Assembly: GCF_963663645.1 (NCBI RefSeq)
Contig: NZ_OY760503.1
Coordinates: forward strand, 558,001 to 622,000
Origin: an uncultured Trichococcus sp.
Lineage (GTDB): Bacteria > Bacillota > Bacilli > Lactobacillales > Aerococcaceae
Reading direction: 5' to 3'
Length of the DNA: 64,000 nucleotides
In this document: one piece after another, positions 16,329 through 27,439 of the stretch
Layout of the letters: every line of letters begins with the position of its first letter
How positions within the stretch are numbered: the stretch's first letter is position 1
Program-made: the position numbers and the translations under genes
Notes under the pieces: model-generated
The model's database searches: none
What the model was told of the DNA's origin: nothing
The model's input: only the letters and a program-made list of their open reading frames with translations

Positions 16329-16694
16329 TTACTTATCCAGAGCCGCCGTAAGCTGCTCTTCCGAAAAACTGCTGTCGATATTCAGGTTCGTGAATTGCCC
16401 CGGGCCATCGATCGTTACCAAAGCAGGCACGGTCCGGACGCCCATTTTGTCGCGGAGACTTTGGATCGCTGGGTCTGTCGGTGTGTTCAGGCTGTCCAGA
16501 TAGTGGATCGTCAGATTCTTTTCCTTGCGGACATTGTCCAATTTAGGGACAAATTTCCGGCAATACGGGCAAACGGCTTTCCCGAGGTATACGATTGCTT
16601 TTTCGCCTGCAGCCAGTTTCCCTTCAAACTCTTCAGCCGTGATCTCTATGAATTCTTGCGTATCTTCTTCGTAGTTCCCTTTATTGAAGAACAT
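16329..16694 (-). CDS. Thioredoxin-like protein with CPYC motif
   Basis: 121 residues. A thioredoxin fold with the redox motif AVCPYCRKFVPKL near residue 41 and the cis-proline region GVRTVPALVTI near residue 88. No signal peptide, so it is probably cytosolic. Short members like this are sometimes annotated as bacteriocin transport accessory proteins; nothing nearby supports a bacteriocin role. The start follows the ribosome-like AGGTTTTTAA only weakly, but the N terminus MFFNKGNYEED is consistent. It is a single gene between rho and rpmE2. Confidence 0.8.
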   Translation of the reverse strand: MFFNKGNYEEDTQEFIEITAEEFEGKLAAGEKAIVYLGKAVCPYCRKFVPKLDNVRKEKNLTIHYLDSLNTPTDPAIQSLRDKMGVRTVPALVTIDGPGQFTNLNIDSSFSEEQLTAALDK

Positions 16695-16788
16695 TTAAAA
16701 ACCTCCCGTTTTGCGTTTTGATAGTTCCACTATACCGGCAAGTTCTAAAAAATGCTCATGATTTGCTCACACGCAGTCAGGCATGCTT

Positions 16789-18048
16789 CTATTTCATCAA
16801 TGAAATCCGTTTCAGCAAAGCTTCATTGTTTTCGGTCGTGTTCATTTGCTTCAGGAAACTCTCGGTGTATTCCAAAGTATCCCCGCGCATGCCACGGCGG
16901 ACTTTGTAGAGGTTCTCGAGCGTTTTCGCATCCTGCAACAGGTCTTCTCTGCGGGTTCCCGATTTTTTGATGTCGATGGCAGGGAAGATGCGGCGTTCAG
17001 CCAACTCACGGGAAAGCACAAGTTCCATGTTCCCGGTTCCCTTGAATTCTTCATAGATGACTTCATCCATCCGGCTGCCGGTATCGACAAGCGCGGTTGC
17101 GATGATCGTCAGACTGCCGCCATCCTCAATATTCCGGGCTGCACCGAAAAAACGTTTCGGTCGATAAAAGGCTGCCGGATCGATCCCTCCGCTTAATGTC
17201 CGGCCGCTTGGCGGTATGACCAAGTTGTAGGCACGGGCCAAACGCGTCAGGCTGTCCATCAGAATGACCACGTCACGTTTGTCTTCGACAAGGCGCATGG
17301 CTCTTTCCAGGACAAGTTCCGTCACCCGGACATGGTTTGCCGGTTGCTGATCAAAAGTCGAGGAGACGACATCTCCCTTGACACTGCGCTCGATATCCGT
17401 CACTTCTTCGGGACGCTCATCAATGAGCAGCATGATCAGTTCGACATCGGGATGATTGGTGGTGATTCCGTTCGCGATCTCTTTCAGCAGGGTCGTTTTC
17501 CCTGCTTTAGGAGGCGCAACGATCATCCCACGTTGACCGAAGCCGATGGGCGAGAACAAATCGATCATGCGCGCGGTTACGTTTGTACGCGTGGTTTCCA
17601 ACTTCATCTGATGGTTCGGGTAAATCGGCGTCAAACCAGGGAAGTGCGAGCGCTCTTTGGCTTGATCCGGCCGTTTTCCGTTCACCGTGCTGACTTGCAT
17701 CAGGCCGTAATAACGTTCGGATGCTTTCGGAGGTCTGGCTTTCCCGGCCACTTTGTCCCCATTGCGCAGATCGAAACGTCTGATTTGGGATGTCGAAATG
17801 TAAATGTCTTCTTGGCTCGGCGAGTAGTTGATTGGCCTTAAAAAACCGAATCCCTCTTGGGAAACGATATCCAAAATGCCTTCGGTCATGAAGAATCCCT
17901 GTTTCTCCTCTTGGGCACGGATGACCGCCAAGGACAACTCTTTTTTATTCATTTGGCTGTAGTAGGGGATTTTCAGTTCTCTGGCATAGGTGTATATTTC
18001 TTTCAGCGTCTTACTTTCCAACTCATGCAAGGTAAGCATATCTTCCAA
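16789..18048 (-). CDS. rho: Transcription termination factor Rho
   Basis: 419 residues. A hexameric RNA helicase that ends transcription. The Rho N domain is [32 protein letters not shown], the RNA-binding cold-shock-like domain is [20 protein letters not shown], Walker A is [11 protein letters not shown], Walker B is [19 protein letters not shown], and the Q-loop region is [10 protein letters not shown]. The start is TTG 18048, supported by AGGTGA six bases upstream; ATG at codon 4 is too far from it. It follows murA with a terminator between, a gene order conserved in Bacilli. Confidence 0.96.
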   Translation of the reverse strand: MEDMLTLHELESKTLKEIYTYARELKIPYYSQMNKKELSLAVIRAQEEKQGFFMTEGILDIVSQEGFGFLRPINYSPSQEDIYISTSQIRRFDLRNGDKVAGKARPPKASERYYGLMQVSTVNGKRPDQAKERSHFPGLTPIYPNHQMKLETTRTNVTARMIDLFSPIGFGQRGMIVAPPKAGKTTLLKEIANGITTNHPDVELIMLLIDERPEEVTDIERSVKGDVVSSTFDQQPANHVRVTELVLERAMRLVEDKRDVVILMDSLTRLARAYNLVIPPSGRTLSGGIDPAAFYRPKRFFGAARNIEDGGSLTIIATALVDTGSRMDEVIYEEFKGTGNMELVLSRELAERRIFPAIDIKKSGTRREDLLQDAKTLENLYKVRRGMRGDTLEYTESFLKQMNTTENNEALLKRISLMK

Positions 18049-18119
18049 ATAACTTCACCTTCCTCTCTTATTCATTTCTTGATGCTTTTTTTGACAAATG
18101 CATCATATAAGATATTCAA

Positions 18120-18155
18120 AGCACCTCCAAAGTCGTTTGCTGCTTTGAAGGTGCT
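18120..18155 (-). terminator. Hairpin after murA
   Basis: AGCACCTCCAAAG and CTTTGAAGGTGCT pair around a 10-base loop. The following T stretch is weak, so termination may be partial. Confidence 0.6.
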
Positions 18156-18182
18156 CCTTATTATTGTGTTGCGCGAAGAGGT

Positions 18183-19454
18183 TTATTCTTCGTCTTCGAT
18201 CATCTTGATGTCCGCTCCTAAAGCCGTCAGTTTTTCAACGATATGGTCATACCCGCGCAGGATATTTTCGATGCCGGAAATCGTAGTTGTACCTTCTGCC
18301 ATCAATCCGGCGATGACCAAACACGCTCCCGCCCGCAAATCGCTGGCTGTGACTTCTGCACCGGTCAATTTATTGGGCCCTTGCATAAAGATCATATCAC
18401 TTTCCACCTTGGCCTTCGCACCCATCCTGCGGAGTTCCGGGATATGGTTGACGCGTTTCGGATAGATCGTATCGATGATGGTGCCATCACCGCTTGCTTT
18501 CAACAAGAGTGGTGTCAGCGGTTGCTGCAGATCCGTTGCAAAGCCGGGATAAGGCAATGTCTTGATATGGACCATCTTCAGGTTATCGGATTTTTTGACC
18601 AGAATGCTGTCCTCACCGATTTCCATCTCTACGCCCATTTCTTCCATTTTTGCGATCAAGCTTTCGATATGCTCGACGATCACATTTTTCACCAACACAC
18701 GCTCTCCCATTGCAGCGGCAGCAGCCAGATAGGTCCCTGCTTCGATGCGATCAGGTATCACGGTGTGTCTGCAGCCATGTAAGCTTTCCACACCTTCGAT
18801 CCGGATGATGTCTGTACCGGCTCCGCGTATTTTCGCTCCCATGTTGTTCAACAAGATGCAGACGTCAATGATTTCCGGCTCTTTGGCCACATTTTCAATG
18901 ATTGTTTTGCCTTTAGCTTTGACCGCTGCCAAGATGATGTTGATCGTCGCTCCGATCGAAACCACGTCAAGATAGATGCGATCGCCTTTCAGACCCTCTT
19001 CCGGTGTAGTCAGATAGATGGCACCCATCTCATTGCGCACTGTCGCACCCAATGCTTCGAAACCTTTGATGTGCTGATCGATCGGCCTCGGACCCAAAAA
19101 ACAGCCTCCGGGCATACCGATGACACCCTCACCGAATTTCGAAAGGATAGCTCCCATGAAATAGTACGAAGCACGCAAGCTTTTGATTTTCCCGGTAGGC
19201 ATCGGAATGGAAATCATGTTGGTCGGATCGATCGTGATGATGCCCTCATCCTCTTCGAATGACACTTCGACGTTGAAGTCCTCAAGGATATCAATGAGGG
19301 AGTGCACATCCTGAATGTTGGGGATGCCTTCCAAGATGACTGGGGAATCCGCCAAAATGGCAGCCGGAATCAGCGCAACCGTACTGTTTTTCGCTCCGCT
19401 GATCGTGATTTCACCGTTCAACGGTTTATTCCCCTCTATAACTAATTTTTTCAT
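18183..19454 (-). CDS. murA: UDP-N-acetylglucosamine 1-carboxyvinyltransferase
   Basis: 423 residues. It transfers enolpyruvate from PEP to UDP-GlcNAc, the first committed step of peptidoglycan synthesis. Visible are the N-terminal [15 protein letters not shown], the catalytic cysteine C118 in [14 protein letters not shown] (the fosfomycin target), and the C-terminal [17 protein letters not shown]. Its position between fba and rho is that of the second Bacilli paralogue (murAB/murZ), so another murA is expected elsewhere. The start has GTGAGG eight bases upstream. Confidence 0.95.
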   Translation of the reverse strand: MKKLVIEGNKPLNGEITISGAKNSTVALIPAAILADSPVILEGIPNIQDVHSLIDILEDFNVEVSFEEDEGIITIDPTNMISIPMPTGKIKSLRASYYFMGAILSKFGEGVIGMPGGCFLGPRPIDQHIKGFEALGATVRNEMGAIYLTTPEEGLKGDRIYLDVVSIGATINIILAAVKAKGKTIIENVAKEPEIIDVCILLNNMGAKIRGAGTDIIRIEGVESLHGCRHTVIPDRIEAGTYLAAAAAMGERVLVKNVIVEHIESLIAKMEEMGVEMEIGEDSILVKKSDNLKMVHIKTLPYPGFATDLQQPLTPLLLKASGDGTIIDTIYPKRVNHIPELRRMGAKAKVESDMIFMQGPNKLTGAEVTASDLRAGACLVIAGLMAEGTTTISGIENILRGYDHIVEKLTALGADIKMIEDEE

Positions 19455-19870
19455 AAAAAAGCCTCACTTCATGTGTAGTTGCCGAACGACAAATCGCCCG
19501 GAAATAAATGGAATCGTTCACACGGATTGCCTGTCACAGCAAAAACGGTGCAACGATACCGAAATATCATTATTTTTAGTTTCATCCGATTGTTGGTTGA
19601 TCATCTACAATTCTAACAAAAATACAGGGTCCATTACTAGTTTTTTTGTGCACACGTCTGCTTTCCGCTATATTTCTCAATTTGATACGGCTGAACAGCG
19701 TGCAAAAAGCGGTACAAGCCCACTCTGCATGGAAGAAAACTGTCCTTACCCTATGGTCTTATGTTAACACAAACTCAGAAATATACCGAAAATGAGGCGC
19801 CGATGCACGTGCGAAAGAATCATTTGTCTCGTTCAGATAAAACAAGAGCGTTGAGAGGAAAATTAAGAAT
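19455..19870 (-). other. Non-coding gap between fba and murA
   Basis: About 415 bases. On the minus strand an extended -10 TGTTAGAAT (19610-19618) is the best promoter candidate for murA, with no good -35. No ORF with a ribosome site, RNA gene or array repeat was seen. Confidence 0.4.
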
Positions 19871-19910
19871 AAAAAGAGGAGATCCGGAACCTAGGTCCCA
19901 GACCTCCTCG
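19871..19910 (-). terminator. Terminator of fba
   Basis: GAGGAG and CTCCTC bracket an inner GGGACC/GGTTCC-like stem; the minus-strand transcript then reads TTTTTATT. Confidence 0.85.
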
Positions 19911-19927
19911 AAGATCGTTTGATTAAA

Positions 19928-20785
19928 TTAAGCTTTGTTGCTTGAACCGAAAACTTGCATTCTTTCTTTAACGACTGCAACGATTGCTTCTTTACCAGGT
20001 CCGATAACTTTACGTGGATCGTAAACGTTAGCGTCTGTAGCTAATTTTTCTCTTACAGCAGCTGTAAAGACTTGTTGGCATTCAGTGTTCACGTTGATTT
20101 TTGAATGTCCGAACTCGATAGCTTTTTTGATTTGGTGTTCTGGAATTCCTGAACCACCGTGCAATACTAATGGTTTGTGAGTCAATTCAGAAATTTCTTT
20201 CATTTCGTCGAAACCAAGTACAGGTTCGCCAGAGTAAGGTCCGTGTACAGAACCTAAAGCAGCAGCCAATGCATCGATAGCTGTTTCAGTAGTCAAACGT
20301 AGGCATTCAGCTGGATCAGCGTATTGGATTCCGCCAGTGATTCCGTCTTCAGTACCGCCGACAGTTCCGATTTCAGCTTCTACAGAAGCGCCTTTAGAAT
20401 GTGCGTACTCAACTACTAATTTAGTTTGTGCAATGTTTTCATCGATAGGGTAATGTGATTTGTCGATCATTACAGATGAGTAACCAGCATCGATAGCGGA
20501 TTTGCAGCTTTCAAAGCTTGTACCGTGGTCAAGATGCAATGCTACAGGAACAGTGATGTCCATAGTTTCTAATAAAGCATTAGTCATAGCTGCAACAACT
20601 AAGTGTCCGCCCATGTATTTTGCTGCGCCTTCAGAAACACCCAAAATAACTGGAGATTTTTCTTCTTGTGCAGCTTGCAATACAGCTTGTGTCCACTCAA
20701 GGTTGTTGATGTTGAATTGTCCTACGGCATACTTTCCTTCTAACGCTTTGTTTAACATATCTGTCATACTTACTAAACGACTCAT
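19928..20785 (-). CDS. fba: Class II fructose-1,6-bisphosphate aldolase
   Basis: 285 residues from ATG 20785 ([15 protein letters not shown]), eight bases after AAGGAGG; eight extra in-frame codons upstream lack a site. It cleaves fructose 1,6-bisphosphate in glycolysis with a zinc ion. Metal ligands and active-site segments are visible in [53 protein letters not shown] and KINVNTECQ. The codon usage is that of a highly expressed gene. It has its own promoter region and terminator, within the conserved rpoE-pyrG-fba-murA-rho order. Confidence 0.97.
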   Translation of the reverse strand: MSRLVSMTDMLNKALEGKYAVGQFNINNLEWTQAVLQAAQEEKSPVILGVSEGAAKYMGGHLVVAAMTNALLETMDITVPVALHLDHGTSFESCKSAIDAGYSSVMIDKSHYPIDENIAQTKLVVEYAHSKGASVEAEIGTVGGTEDGITGGIQYADPAECLRLTTETAIDALAAALGSVHGPYSGEPVLGFDEMKEISELTHKPLVLHGGSGIPEHQIKKAIEFGHSKINVNTECQQVFTAAVREKLATDANVYDPRKVIGPGKEAIVAVVKERMQVFGSSNKA

Positions 20786-20921
20786 TCTTGTTGCCTCCTT
20801 GGAATCCATTGGTCTCTTTTGTTTGCAGAAAATTCACATCTTGGAATGTGAACACTTTACAACAATTTCATTTTATCAGAAAATGCAATCTTTTACTACC
20901 TTATTAGGAAAAACAGTCAAA

Positions 20922-20936
20922 ATGAAAGCGCAAAAT
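20922..20936 (+). promoter_or_regulatory. Candidate cre site upstream of fba
   Basis: ATGAAAGCGCAAAAT matches the catabolite-responsive element consensus WTGNAANCGNWNNCW at all but one fixed position. It lies between pyrG and the fba start. Confidence 0.4.
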
Positions 20937-20965
20937 AACTCATTTTTATTGAAAAAAACTCTGAT

Positions 20966-22591
<1,626 letters not shown>

Positions 22592-22636
22592 TTAAATGTG
22601 AAAAATGATGTCCGAAGGATTCTCCAACGCTGCAAT

Positions 22637-22761
22637 AAAAAAATAAAGCTCCCTGTTCTTTAAAGAACAGGGAGCTGTAAAAATTCAACGTATGCTTTCC
22701 AAAAAGAAATGCTTTTTGGGAGCCCAATGAAGATGATACCCCCAATTACATAAGGTGTCAA
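22637..22761 (-). promoter_or_regulatory. pyrG promoter and CTP-sensing attenuator leader
   Basis: On the minus strand TTGACA (22756-22761), a 17-base spacer and TATCAT (22733-22738) place the start at 22725, where the transcript begins GGGCTCCC. About 50 bases on, AGCTCCCTGTTCTT pairs with AAGAACAGGGAGCT and is followed by a T-rich run (22637-22676). In Bacillus subtilis low CTP causes repeated G addition at such a GGGC start, and the G tail pairs with the C/U-rich terminator strand, here CTCCCTGTTCTTT. All required parts are present. Confidence 0.9.
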
Positions 22762-22786
22762 GAAAGAATTGGATACCGGGGAATGA

Positions 22787-23395
22787 TTATTCTGCTTCGT
22801 CCTTTTCTTCCGCAACGAACTCTTCTTCCTCTTCGAACTCTTCTTCCTCATCAAGATCTTCATCTTCGATGATCAAGGTCAAGTCTTCTTCGATGCCGCT
22901 CGTGATGTCATCATCGTCATCCGTGATATCAACAGCGTCGACTTCATCGACTTCATCCTCATCCACATCGATCTCTTCATCTTCGTCAGCGACATCGATA
23001 TCTTCCGGATCGTCATCGTTGTAGTCGATCACATCGTCATCATCTTCCGATGTGGCGAATGCATTCAGCTTCTTGCGTTTCTTGCGGCGGACTTTCACTT
23101 CGTCCTCATCGATACTGGAAAGAATCTCTTCATCGATTGAATCAATCGGATACCACGAACGCAATCCCCAACGATTTTCTCCTAAAGAAATAAAGCTGCC
23201 ATCAATGTTCAAGTCAGTGTAGAAACGTGTCATCTTGCTTTCCAATTCTTCTTCCGACATTTCAAGATAGTCCTGTATCTGAACCAATAATTGGTTAAAG
23301 TCCAGTACGTCACCGTTTTCTTCGAAAATTGCGTGTGCAACTTCTATCATTGACAATTCGTTTTTGCTAGTACCATCTAATTGCTTCAATTTCAA
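22787..23395 (-). CDS. rpoE: RNA polymerase delta subunit
   Basis: 202 residues from TTG 23395 (read as MKLKQLDGTSKNELSMIE), ten bases after AAAGGA; an in-frame GTG three codons earlier sits too close to that site. The N-terminal ~90 residues are the winged-helix delta domain ending FYTDLNIDGSFISLGENRWGLRSWYPID. A basic patch KVRRKKRKK follows, then a ~90-residue tail almost entirely Asp and Glu. Delta binds RNA polymerase in Firmicutes, displaces RNA and raises promoter selectivity. The pyrG promoter begins right after its stop codon. Confidence 0.95.
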   Translation of the reverse strand: MKLKQLDGTSKNELSMIEVAHAIFEENGDVLDFNQLLVQIQDYLEMSEEELESKMTRFYTDLNIDGSFISLGENRWGLRSWYPIDSIDEEILSSIDEDEVKVRRKKRKKLNAFATSEDDDDVIDYNDDDPEDIDVADEDEEIDVDEDEVDEVDAVDITDDDDDITSGIEEDLTLIIEDEDLDEEEEFEEEEEFVAEEKDEAE

Positions 23396-23439
23396 TGGTG
23401 TCACGTCCTTTCAAAAGTTTACTCTTAATCATACAATAC

Positions 23440-23865
23440 TCAGGTGGTAAATTGCAATTCAATTCGATAATCTCCCAATTTTTGTTCATTCAATTGGAGT
23501 TCATAATGCAAAGTCACTTTTCCGGCAAACGGCTTTTCCTTGAACTCCAGCAACATTTCATGGGTAATCGTTTCGATTTCCATCAATCCGGCCGGCGTCG
23601 GGACCATAGCCATGCCTTTTCCTTCTGCATCGAAGGTCATACGGCTCGTCTGTTCCATTCTGCGGATGATCGTCATTTTCCCTTCACGGGACAGTTTGAA
23701 CGTGACCGGGACAGCCGTTTCAGCTTCGATATACCGCAGATAAAGCCAATTGCCCATTTCCACAATTTGGCCCATTCCTTCATATAGGAAGCTTTCCTGC
23801 TCCCCTTCTTGCTTCACCAGCGTTTCCAATTGGAACTCGATGGGCATTCCTTCTTTTAAAGACAA
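23440..23865 (-). CDS. DUF1934 family beta-barrel protein
   Basis: 141 residues. The preferred start is TTG 23865 (read as MSLKEGMPIEFQLETLVKQEG), six bases after GAGGTGG; longer in-frame starts have no site, and ATG 23847 abuts GAAGGA. The pattern of alternating strands, YEGMGQIVEMGNWLYLRYIE, VTFKLSREGKMTIIRR and LHYELQLNEQKLGDYRIELQF, matches the small DUF1934/YwiB family, predicted lipocalin-like barrels of unknown function commonly found just upstream of rpoE or argS. Cytosolic. Confidence 0.8.
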   Translation of the reverse strand: MSLKEGMPIEFQLETLVKQEGEQESFLYEGMGQIVEMGNWLYLRYIEAETAVPVTFKLSREGKMTIIRRMEQTSRMTFDAEGKGMAMVPTPAGLMEIETITHEMLLEFKEKPFAGKVTLHYELQLNEQKLGDYRIELQFTT

Positions 23866-24080
23866 GCTTTTCCACCTCATTGACCATCGTGCGGAAGCCT
23901 CGCGGCCACACGTGTTTTTCAAATACAGTATAGCGGTAAAAATAAGCGCTGGTCAATCATTTGCGGGCGGATTTTCCAAAATGCGAAGAAATCCTGCCTT
24001 TTCTCTGCAATTCGCTCTCAAATCTTTCCTGAACTTTGCTATAATGGGAGCAGAAACAGCCACAAAGATAGGAAACGAAC

Positions 24081-24932
24081 ATGAAAAACCATTTAAAAAA
24101 CAACATTTACCATATCTACGATACTTCAAATGGAGCATTCGGCATTGACCCCCTCTCGCACTTCGCGCTGGGCGATGCTCTGATCAGATTGGTCGGGAAC
24201 GCTGAAGCTCCGGCAGCCTTGCATTTTTGGCCCATGGAAAAACTGGTCATACTGGGCATGATGGACACGCGCCTGCCCCATCTGGAGGACGGCCTGCGTT
24301 ACTTGAGGAGCATCCCGACTGATATCGTCGTCCGCAACGCCGGCGGATTGGCTGTTGTAGCCGATGAGGGGATCCTGAACTTCTCCTTGGTGCTTCCTGA
24401 AACCGAAAATGCCAAACTCAGCATCCATGACGGTTATGTCCTTATGAAAGAACTGGTTGAACAGACTTTTTCCGATTCCGAACAGGTGATTGAAGCCTTC
24501 GAAATCAGCGACTCCTATTGTCCGGGCGACTTCGACCTGAGCATCAACGGCAAAAAATTCGCCGGCATCGCGCAGCGCCGTTTCAAAAACGGCGTCGCCA
24601 TCATGATCTATATGAGCGTGACCGGCAATCAGCAGCAGCGCGGAGAAATGATCCGCCGCTTCTACGAAGAGGGACTGCAAGGCGAAGAGACCCGCTGGCA
24701 TTTCCCGGCCGTCGATCCCGCTTCCATGGCGAACTTGGCTGAATTGCTGGGCAAACCGTTGACGGTAGCCGATGTAAAACAACGGATACTGTCCGTTTTC
24801 ACAAACAACGGCAATACGCTCCTGCCCGGAGAATATAATGAGCGTTTGATGGCGGAGTATGAAACTGCTTATGCGAAAATGAAGAAACGCAATGAACAAG
24901 TCAACCAGGAACAGCAGCCACAAGCGGACTGA
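24081..24932 (+). CDS. lipL: Octanoyl-[GcvH]:protein N-octanoyltransferase LipL
   Basis: 283 residues of the biotin/lipoate A/B protein ligase fold. LipL moves octanoyl or lipoyl groups from GcvH to E2 subunits. RNAGGLAVVADEGILNFSLVL is the family RRxGGG-like loop, and the nucleophile cysteine is C147 in SDSYCPGDFDLSINGKKFAGIAQRR, as in Bacillus LipL. A lipoate ligase LplA would lack this cysteine. ATG preceded by AGGAAA. The next gene starts 19 bases after its stop, suggesting a lipL-HD-HAD operon. Confidence 0.85.
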   Translation: MKNHLKNNIYHIYDTSNGAFGIDPLSHFALGDALIRLVGNAEAPAALHFWPMEKLVILGMMDTRLPHLEDGLRYLRSIPTDIVVRNAGGLAVVADEGILNFSLVLPETENAKLSIHDGYVLMKELVEQTFSDSEQVIEAFEISDSYCPGDFDLSINGKKFAGIAQRRFKNGVAIMIYMSVTGNQQQRGEMIRRFYEEGLQGEETRWHFPAVDPASMANLAELLGKPLTVADVKQRILSVFTNNGNTLLPGEYNERLMAEYETAYAKMKKRNEQVNQEQQPQAD

Positions 24933-24951
24933 TAGAAAGAGGCGATGCGAT

Positions 24952-26337
24952 TTGAGTACACACTATACCGCGGAATTATTGCCGAAAGAAAAAGTATTTC
25001 GCGACCCTGTCCATGATTACATCCATATCCAATATCGGATCATCATGGACCTGATCAATGCACCCGAATTCCAGCGTTTGCGCCGGATCAAGCAATTAGG
25101 GACTTCTTCCTATACTTTCCACGGCGCCGAACACTCCCGCTTCAATCATTCTTTGGGAGTCTACGAAATCGCCCGCCGGATCTGCGATAAATTTGTCCGG
25201 AATTACCCCAGCAAAGAGCCCGGGGACGGCCTTTGGGACGACCGGGAGCGGCTCGTGACGCTTTGCGCCGCTTTGTTGCACGACATCGGCCATGGTCCGT
25301 TCTCGCATACTTTCGAAAAGATATTCGATACGGATCATGAAGCCATCACAATCGAGATCATCACCTCCCCTGACACCGAAATCAATCGGATTCTGCAGCG
25401 GGTCGGTCCTGATTTCCCGAATCAAGTTGCCGCCGTCATCGCCAAGACCTACGATAACCCGCAAGTGGTGCAACTGATTTCCAGCCAAATCGATGCGGAC
25501 CGGATGGATTACCTGCTGCGCGACGCCTATTATTCCGGCGTCACTTACGGCAATTTCGACCTGACGAGGATCCTGCGTGTCATCAGGCCTTACGAAAACG
25601 GGATCGCCTTTGACATTTCCGGCATGCATGCGGTGGAGGATTATATCGTCAGCCGCTATCAGATGTATATGCAGATCTACTTCCATCCAGTTTCCCGCGG
25701 CATGGAGGTCGTTCTCAGCCATCTGTTGAAACGGGCGAAGGATGTCTATTTGGATGAACAAGCCGAATTCCGCCATACCGCCACATTCCTGACGCCGTTC
25801 TTCAAACAGACTTGGACGCTGAAAGATTACTTGCGTTTGGATGACGGGGTCCTGACAACCTACTTTAACCATTGGCTCGACGAAAAGGATCCGATTCTGA
25901 ACGATCTGGCCTATCGTTTCGTCAACCGGCATCCTTTCAAATCGGTCCGCTACACAAAAGGACGCGATGATGCTACACTGGAACGCATGAGTGCACTCAT
26001 TGAGCGCATGGGCTTCAACCGGGGCTACTATACTGCGGTAAACAATAGTTATGACCTGCCGTATGACCTGTACCGGCCGAACCAGGCCACCACCCGGACC
26101 CAGATTGAGCTTGTCCAGAAAAACGGCAGTTTCCTGGAGCTTTCGCAAGCAAGTTCGATCGTATCGGCTTTGACGGGCAAAGTCCGCGGGGATGAGCGTT
26201 TCTACTTCCCACGCGAAATTACCCACGGCGACGAGGAAGCGGGCATCAACCTGTTCGAGTCCTTATCGCAGGAGTTTTCAACTTTTTTCGAGAATGATGA
26301 AATTTTACCACCCCAACAAACAGGAGGCACACTATGA
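24952..26337 (+). CDS. HD-domain nucleotide phosphohydrolase (dNTPase, YwfO type)
   Basis: 461 residues from TTG 24952 (read as MSTHYTAELLPKEKVFRDPVHDYIHI), with AGAGG nine bases upstream; this avoids overlap with lipL. The HD fold is clear: FQRLRRIKQLGTSSYTFHGAEHSRFNHSLGVYEIARR, then ALLHDIGHGPFSHTFE, then SSQIDADRMDYLLRDAYYSG. Length and motifs fit the Enterococcus EF1143/Bacillus YwfO group, SAMHD1-like triphosphohydrolases acting on dNTPs. It overlaps the following HAD gene by four bases, indicating translational coupling. Confidence 0.88.
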   Translation: MSTHYTAELLPKEKVFRDPVHDYIHIQYRIIMDLINAPEFQRLRRIKQLGTSSYTFHGAEHSRFNHSLGVYEIARRICDKFVRNYPSKEPGDGLWDDRERLVTLCAALLHDIGHGPFSHTFEKIFDTDHEAITIEIITSPDTEINRILQRVGPDFPNQVAAVIAKTYDNPQVVQLISSQIDADRMDYLLRDAYYSGVTYGNFDLTRILRVIRPYENGIAFDISGMHAVEDYIVSRYQMYMQIYFHPVSRGMEVVLSHLLKRAKDVYLDEQAEFRHTATFLTPFFKQTWTLKDYLRLDDGVLTTYFNHWLDEKDPILNDLAYRFVNRHPFKSVRYTKGRDDATLERMSALIERMGFNRGYYTAVNNSYDLPYDLYRPNQATTRTQIELVQKNGSFLELSQASSIVSALTGKVRGDERFYFPREITHGDEEAGINLFESLSQEFSTFFENDEILPPQQTGGTL

Positions 26338-27146
26338 GCATCAAATTAATCGCCATCGACATCGACGGCACATTGGTAGACCCGGAGTTCAAGATCACCC
26401 CGGAAGTAAAAGCAGCCATCACGGAAGCACGTGAACAAGGCGTCAAAATCGTACTCTGCACCGGCAGACCGTTCCCGGGCGTCAAGCGTTACATCAAAGA
26501 ATTGGAATTGGATCAGGATGAAGATTACGTCATCACCTACAACGGCTCTTTGGTTCTGTCCACCGCTACAAATGAAGTACTCGTGTCGCATACGTTGGAT
26601 TACAGCGACTTCGTCAGAATCAACGAATTGGCCGATAAATTCAATGTGCACACGCACGGAATCGACAGCGAAGCCATCTATACCGCAAACAAAGACATCA
26701 GCATCTTCACGACACGCGAGTCTTTCATCACGACGATGCCGATCCGCTATCGTTCGCTGGCTGAATTGCCGGAAGATAAATTGTTCACGAAAATCATGTT
26801 CATCGATCAGCCCGAGCTGTTGGAAAGATTGATTCCAGCAATTCCAGCGCAGTTCCACGAGGACTATGTGATTGTCCGCAGCGAACCGCATTTCCTGGAA
26901 GTGCTGAACAAAGATGCCGGTAAAGCCAGTGCTTTGGTCGAATTGGCTGCGTTGTTGAATATTGATGCCGAAAATATCATGGCCATCGGCGACAACGAGA
27001 ACGACCTGAGCATGATCGAATACGCAGGCGTCGGTGTTGCGATGGGCAATGCCGTCGACAAAGTGAAGGAAGCTGCGGATTTCGTCACCAAATCGAACGC
27101 TGAAAGCGGCGTGGCGCACGCAATCCGGACTTACTTGAATAAATAA
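26334..27146 (+). CDS. Cof-type HAD-IIB sugar phosphatase
   Basis: 270 residues. A HAD phosphatase of the YidA/Cof type: nucleophile DIDGTLVDPEFKIT at residues 8-12, motif II VLCTGRP near 41, K near 193 in DAGKASALVELA, and the acidic motif IMAIGDNENDLSMIEYAGVGVAMGNA near 215. These enzymes hydrolyse sugar phosphates or related small molecules with broad specificity. GGAGG upstream of the ATG, which overlaps the HD gene stop. Array E and a strong terminator follow. Confidence 0.93.
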   Translation: MSIKLIAIDIDGTLVDPEFKITPEVKAAITEAREQGVKIVLCTGRPFPGVKRYIKELELDQDEDYVITYNGSLVLSTATNEVLVSHTLDYSDFVRINELADKFNVHTHGIDSEAIYTANKDISIFTTRESFITTMPIRYRSLAELPEDKLFTKIMFIDQPELLERLIPAIPAQFHEDYVIVRSEPHFLEVLNKDAGKASALVELAALLNIDAENIMAIGDNENDLSMIEYAGVGVAMGNAVDKVKEAADFVTKSNAESGVAHAIRTYLNK

Positions 27147-27194
27147 TCCTAAAAAAGGTATGCATGGGGCTGTCTGGAACTGAATTCAGGCTAA

Positions 27195-27345
27195 AATAAC
27201 CCGTCAAAACCAGTTTGGCGGGGAAAAACAGTTCAAATCGCAGTCAGAAAACCCGCCGAAACCACCTTGGCGGGGAAAATCATCCGCGGGCAACGCGAGA
27301 TTCCCCGCCAAATCTATTTTGGCGGGGAATTCCGCCGTGAATTCG
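27195..27345. repeat. Periodic hairpin array E (52-bp period)
   Basis: Left arms start at 27200 (CCCGTCAAA), 27252 (CCCGCCGAA) and 27304 (CCCGCCAAA), exactly 52 bases apart. Right arms are TTTGGCGGGG, TTGGCGGGG and TTTGGCGGGGAA. The third is a perfect 12-bp inverted repeat, TTCCCCGCCAAA, five-base loop, TTTGGCGGGGAA. The stem word differs from arrays A-D while the period and layout are the same. Confidence 0.85.
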
Positions 27346-27379
27346 AGCCTCAGACCAGTCAACAATACCATCCAACCAA

Positions 27380-27414
27380 AAATGGGGCTGTCTCATCGAG
27401 ACAGCCCCATTTTA
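27380..27414. terminator. Strong bidirectional terminator
   Basis: AAAATGGGGCTGTCTC and GAGACAGCCCCATTTT are perfect 16-bp arms with a 3-base loop. It separates the HAD gene from the rgg gene. Confidence 0.9.
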
Positions 27415-27439
27415 ATCACGCGTGAAGCAGGTGCATGAT

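Noticed and set aside
22755-23024. Serine-rich ORF antisense to rpoE
   Set aside because: It is the mirror of the Asp/Glu-rich delta tail (GAT/GAA codons read backwards) and has no start signal.
24952-26337. HD dNTPase as an anti-phage dGTPase
   Set aside because: It matches the housekeeping EF1143/YwfO type and is translationally coupled to a HAD phosphatase, with no defence neighbours.
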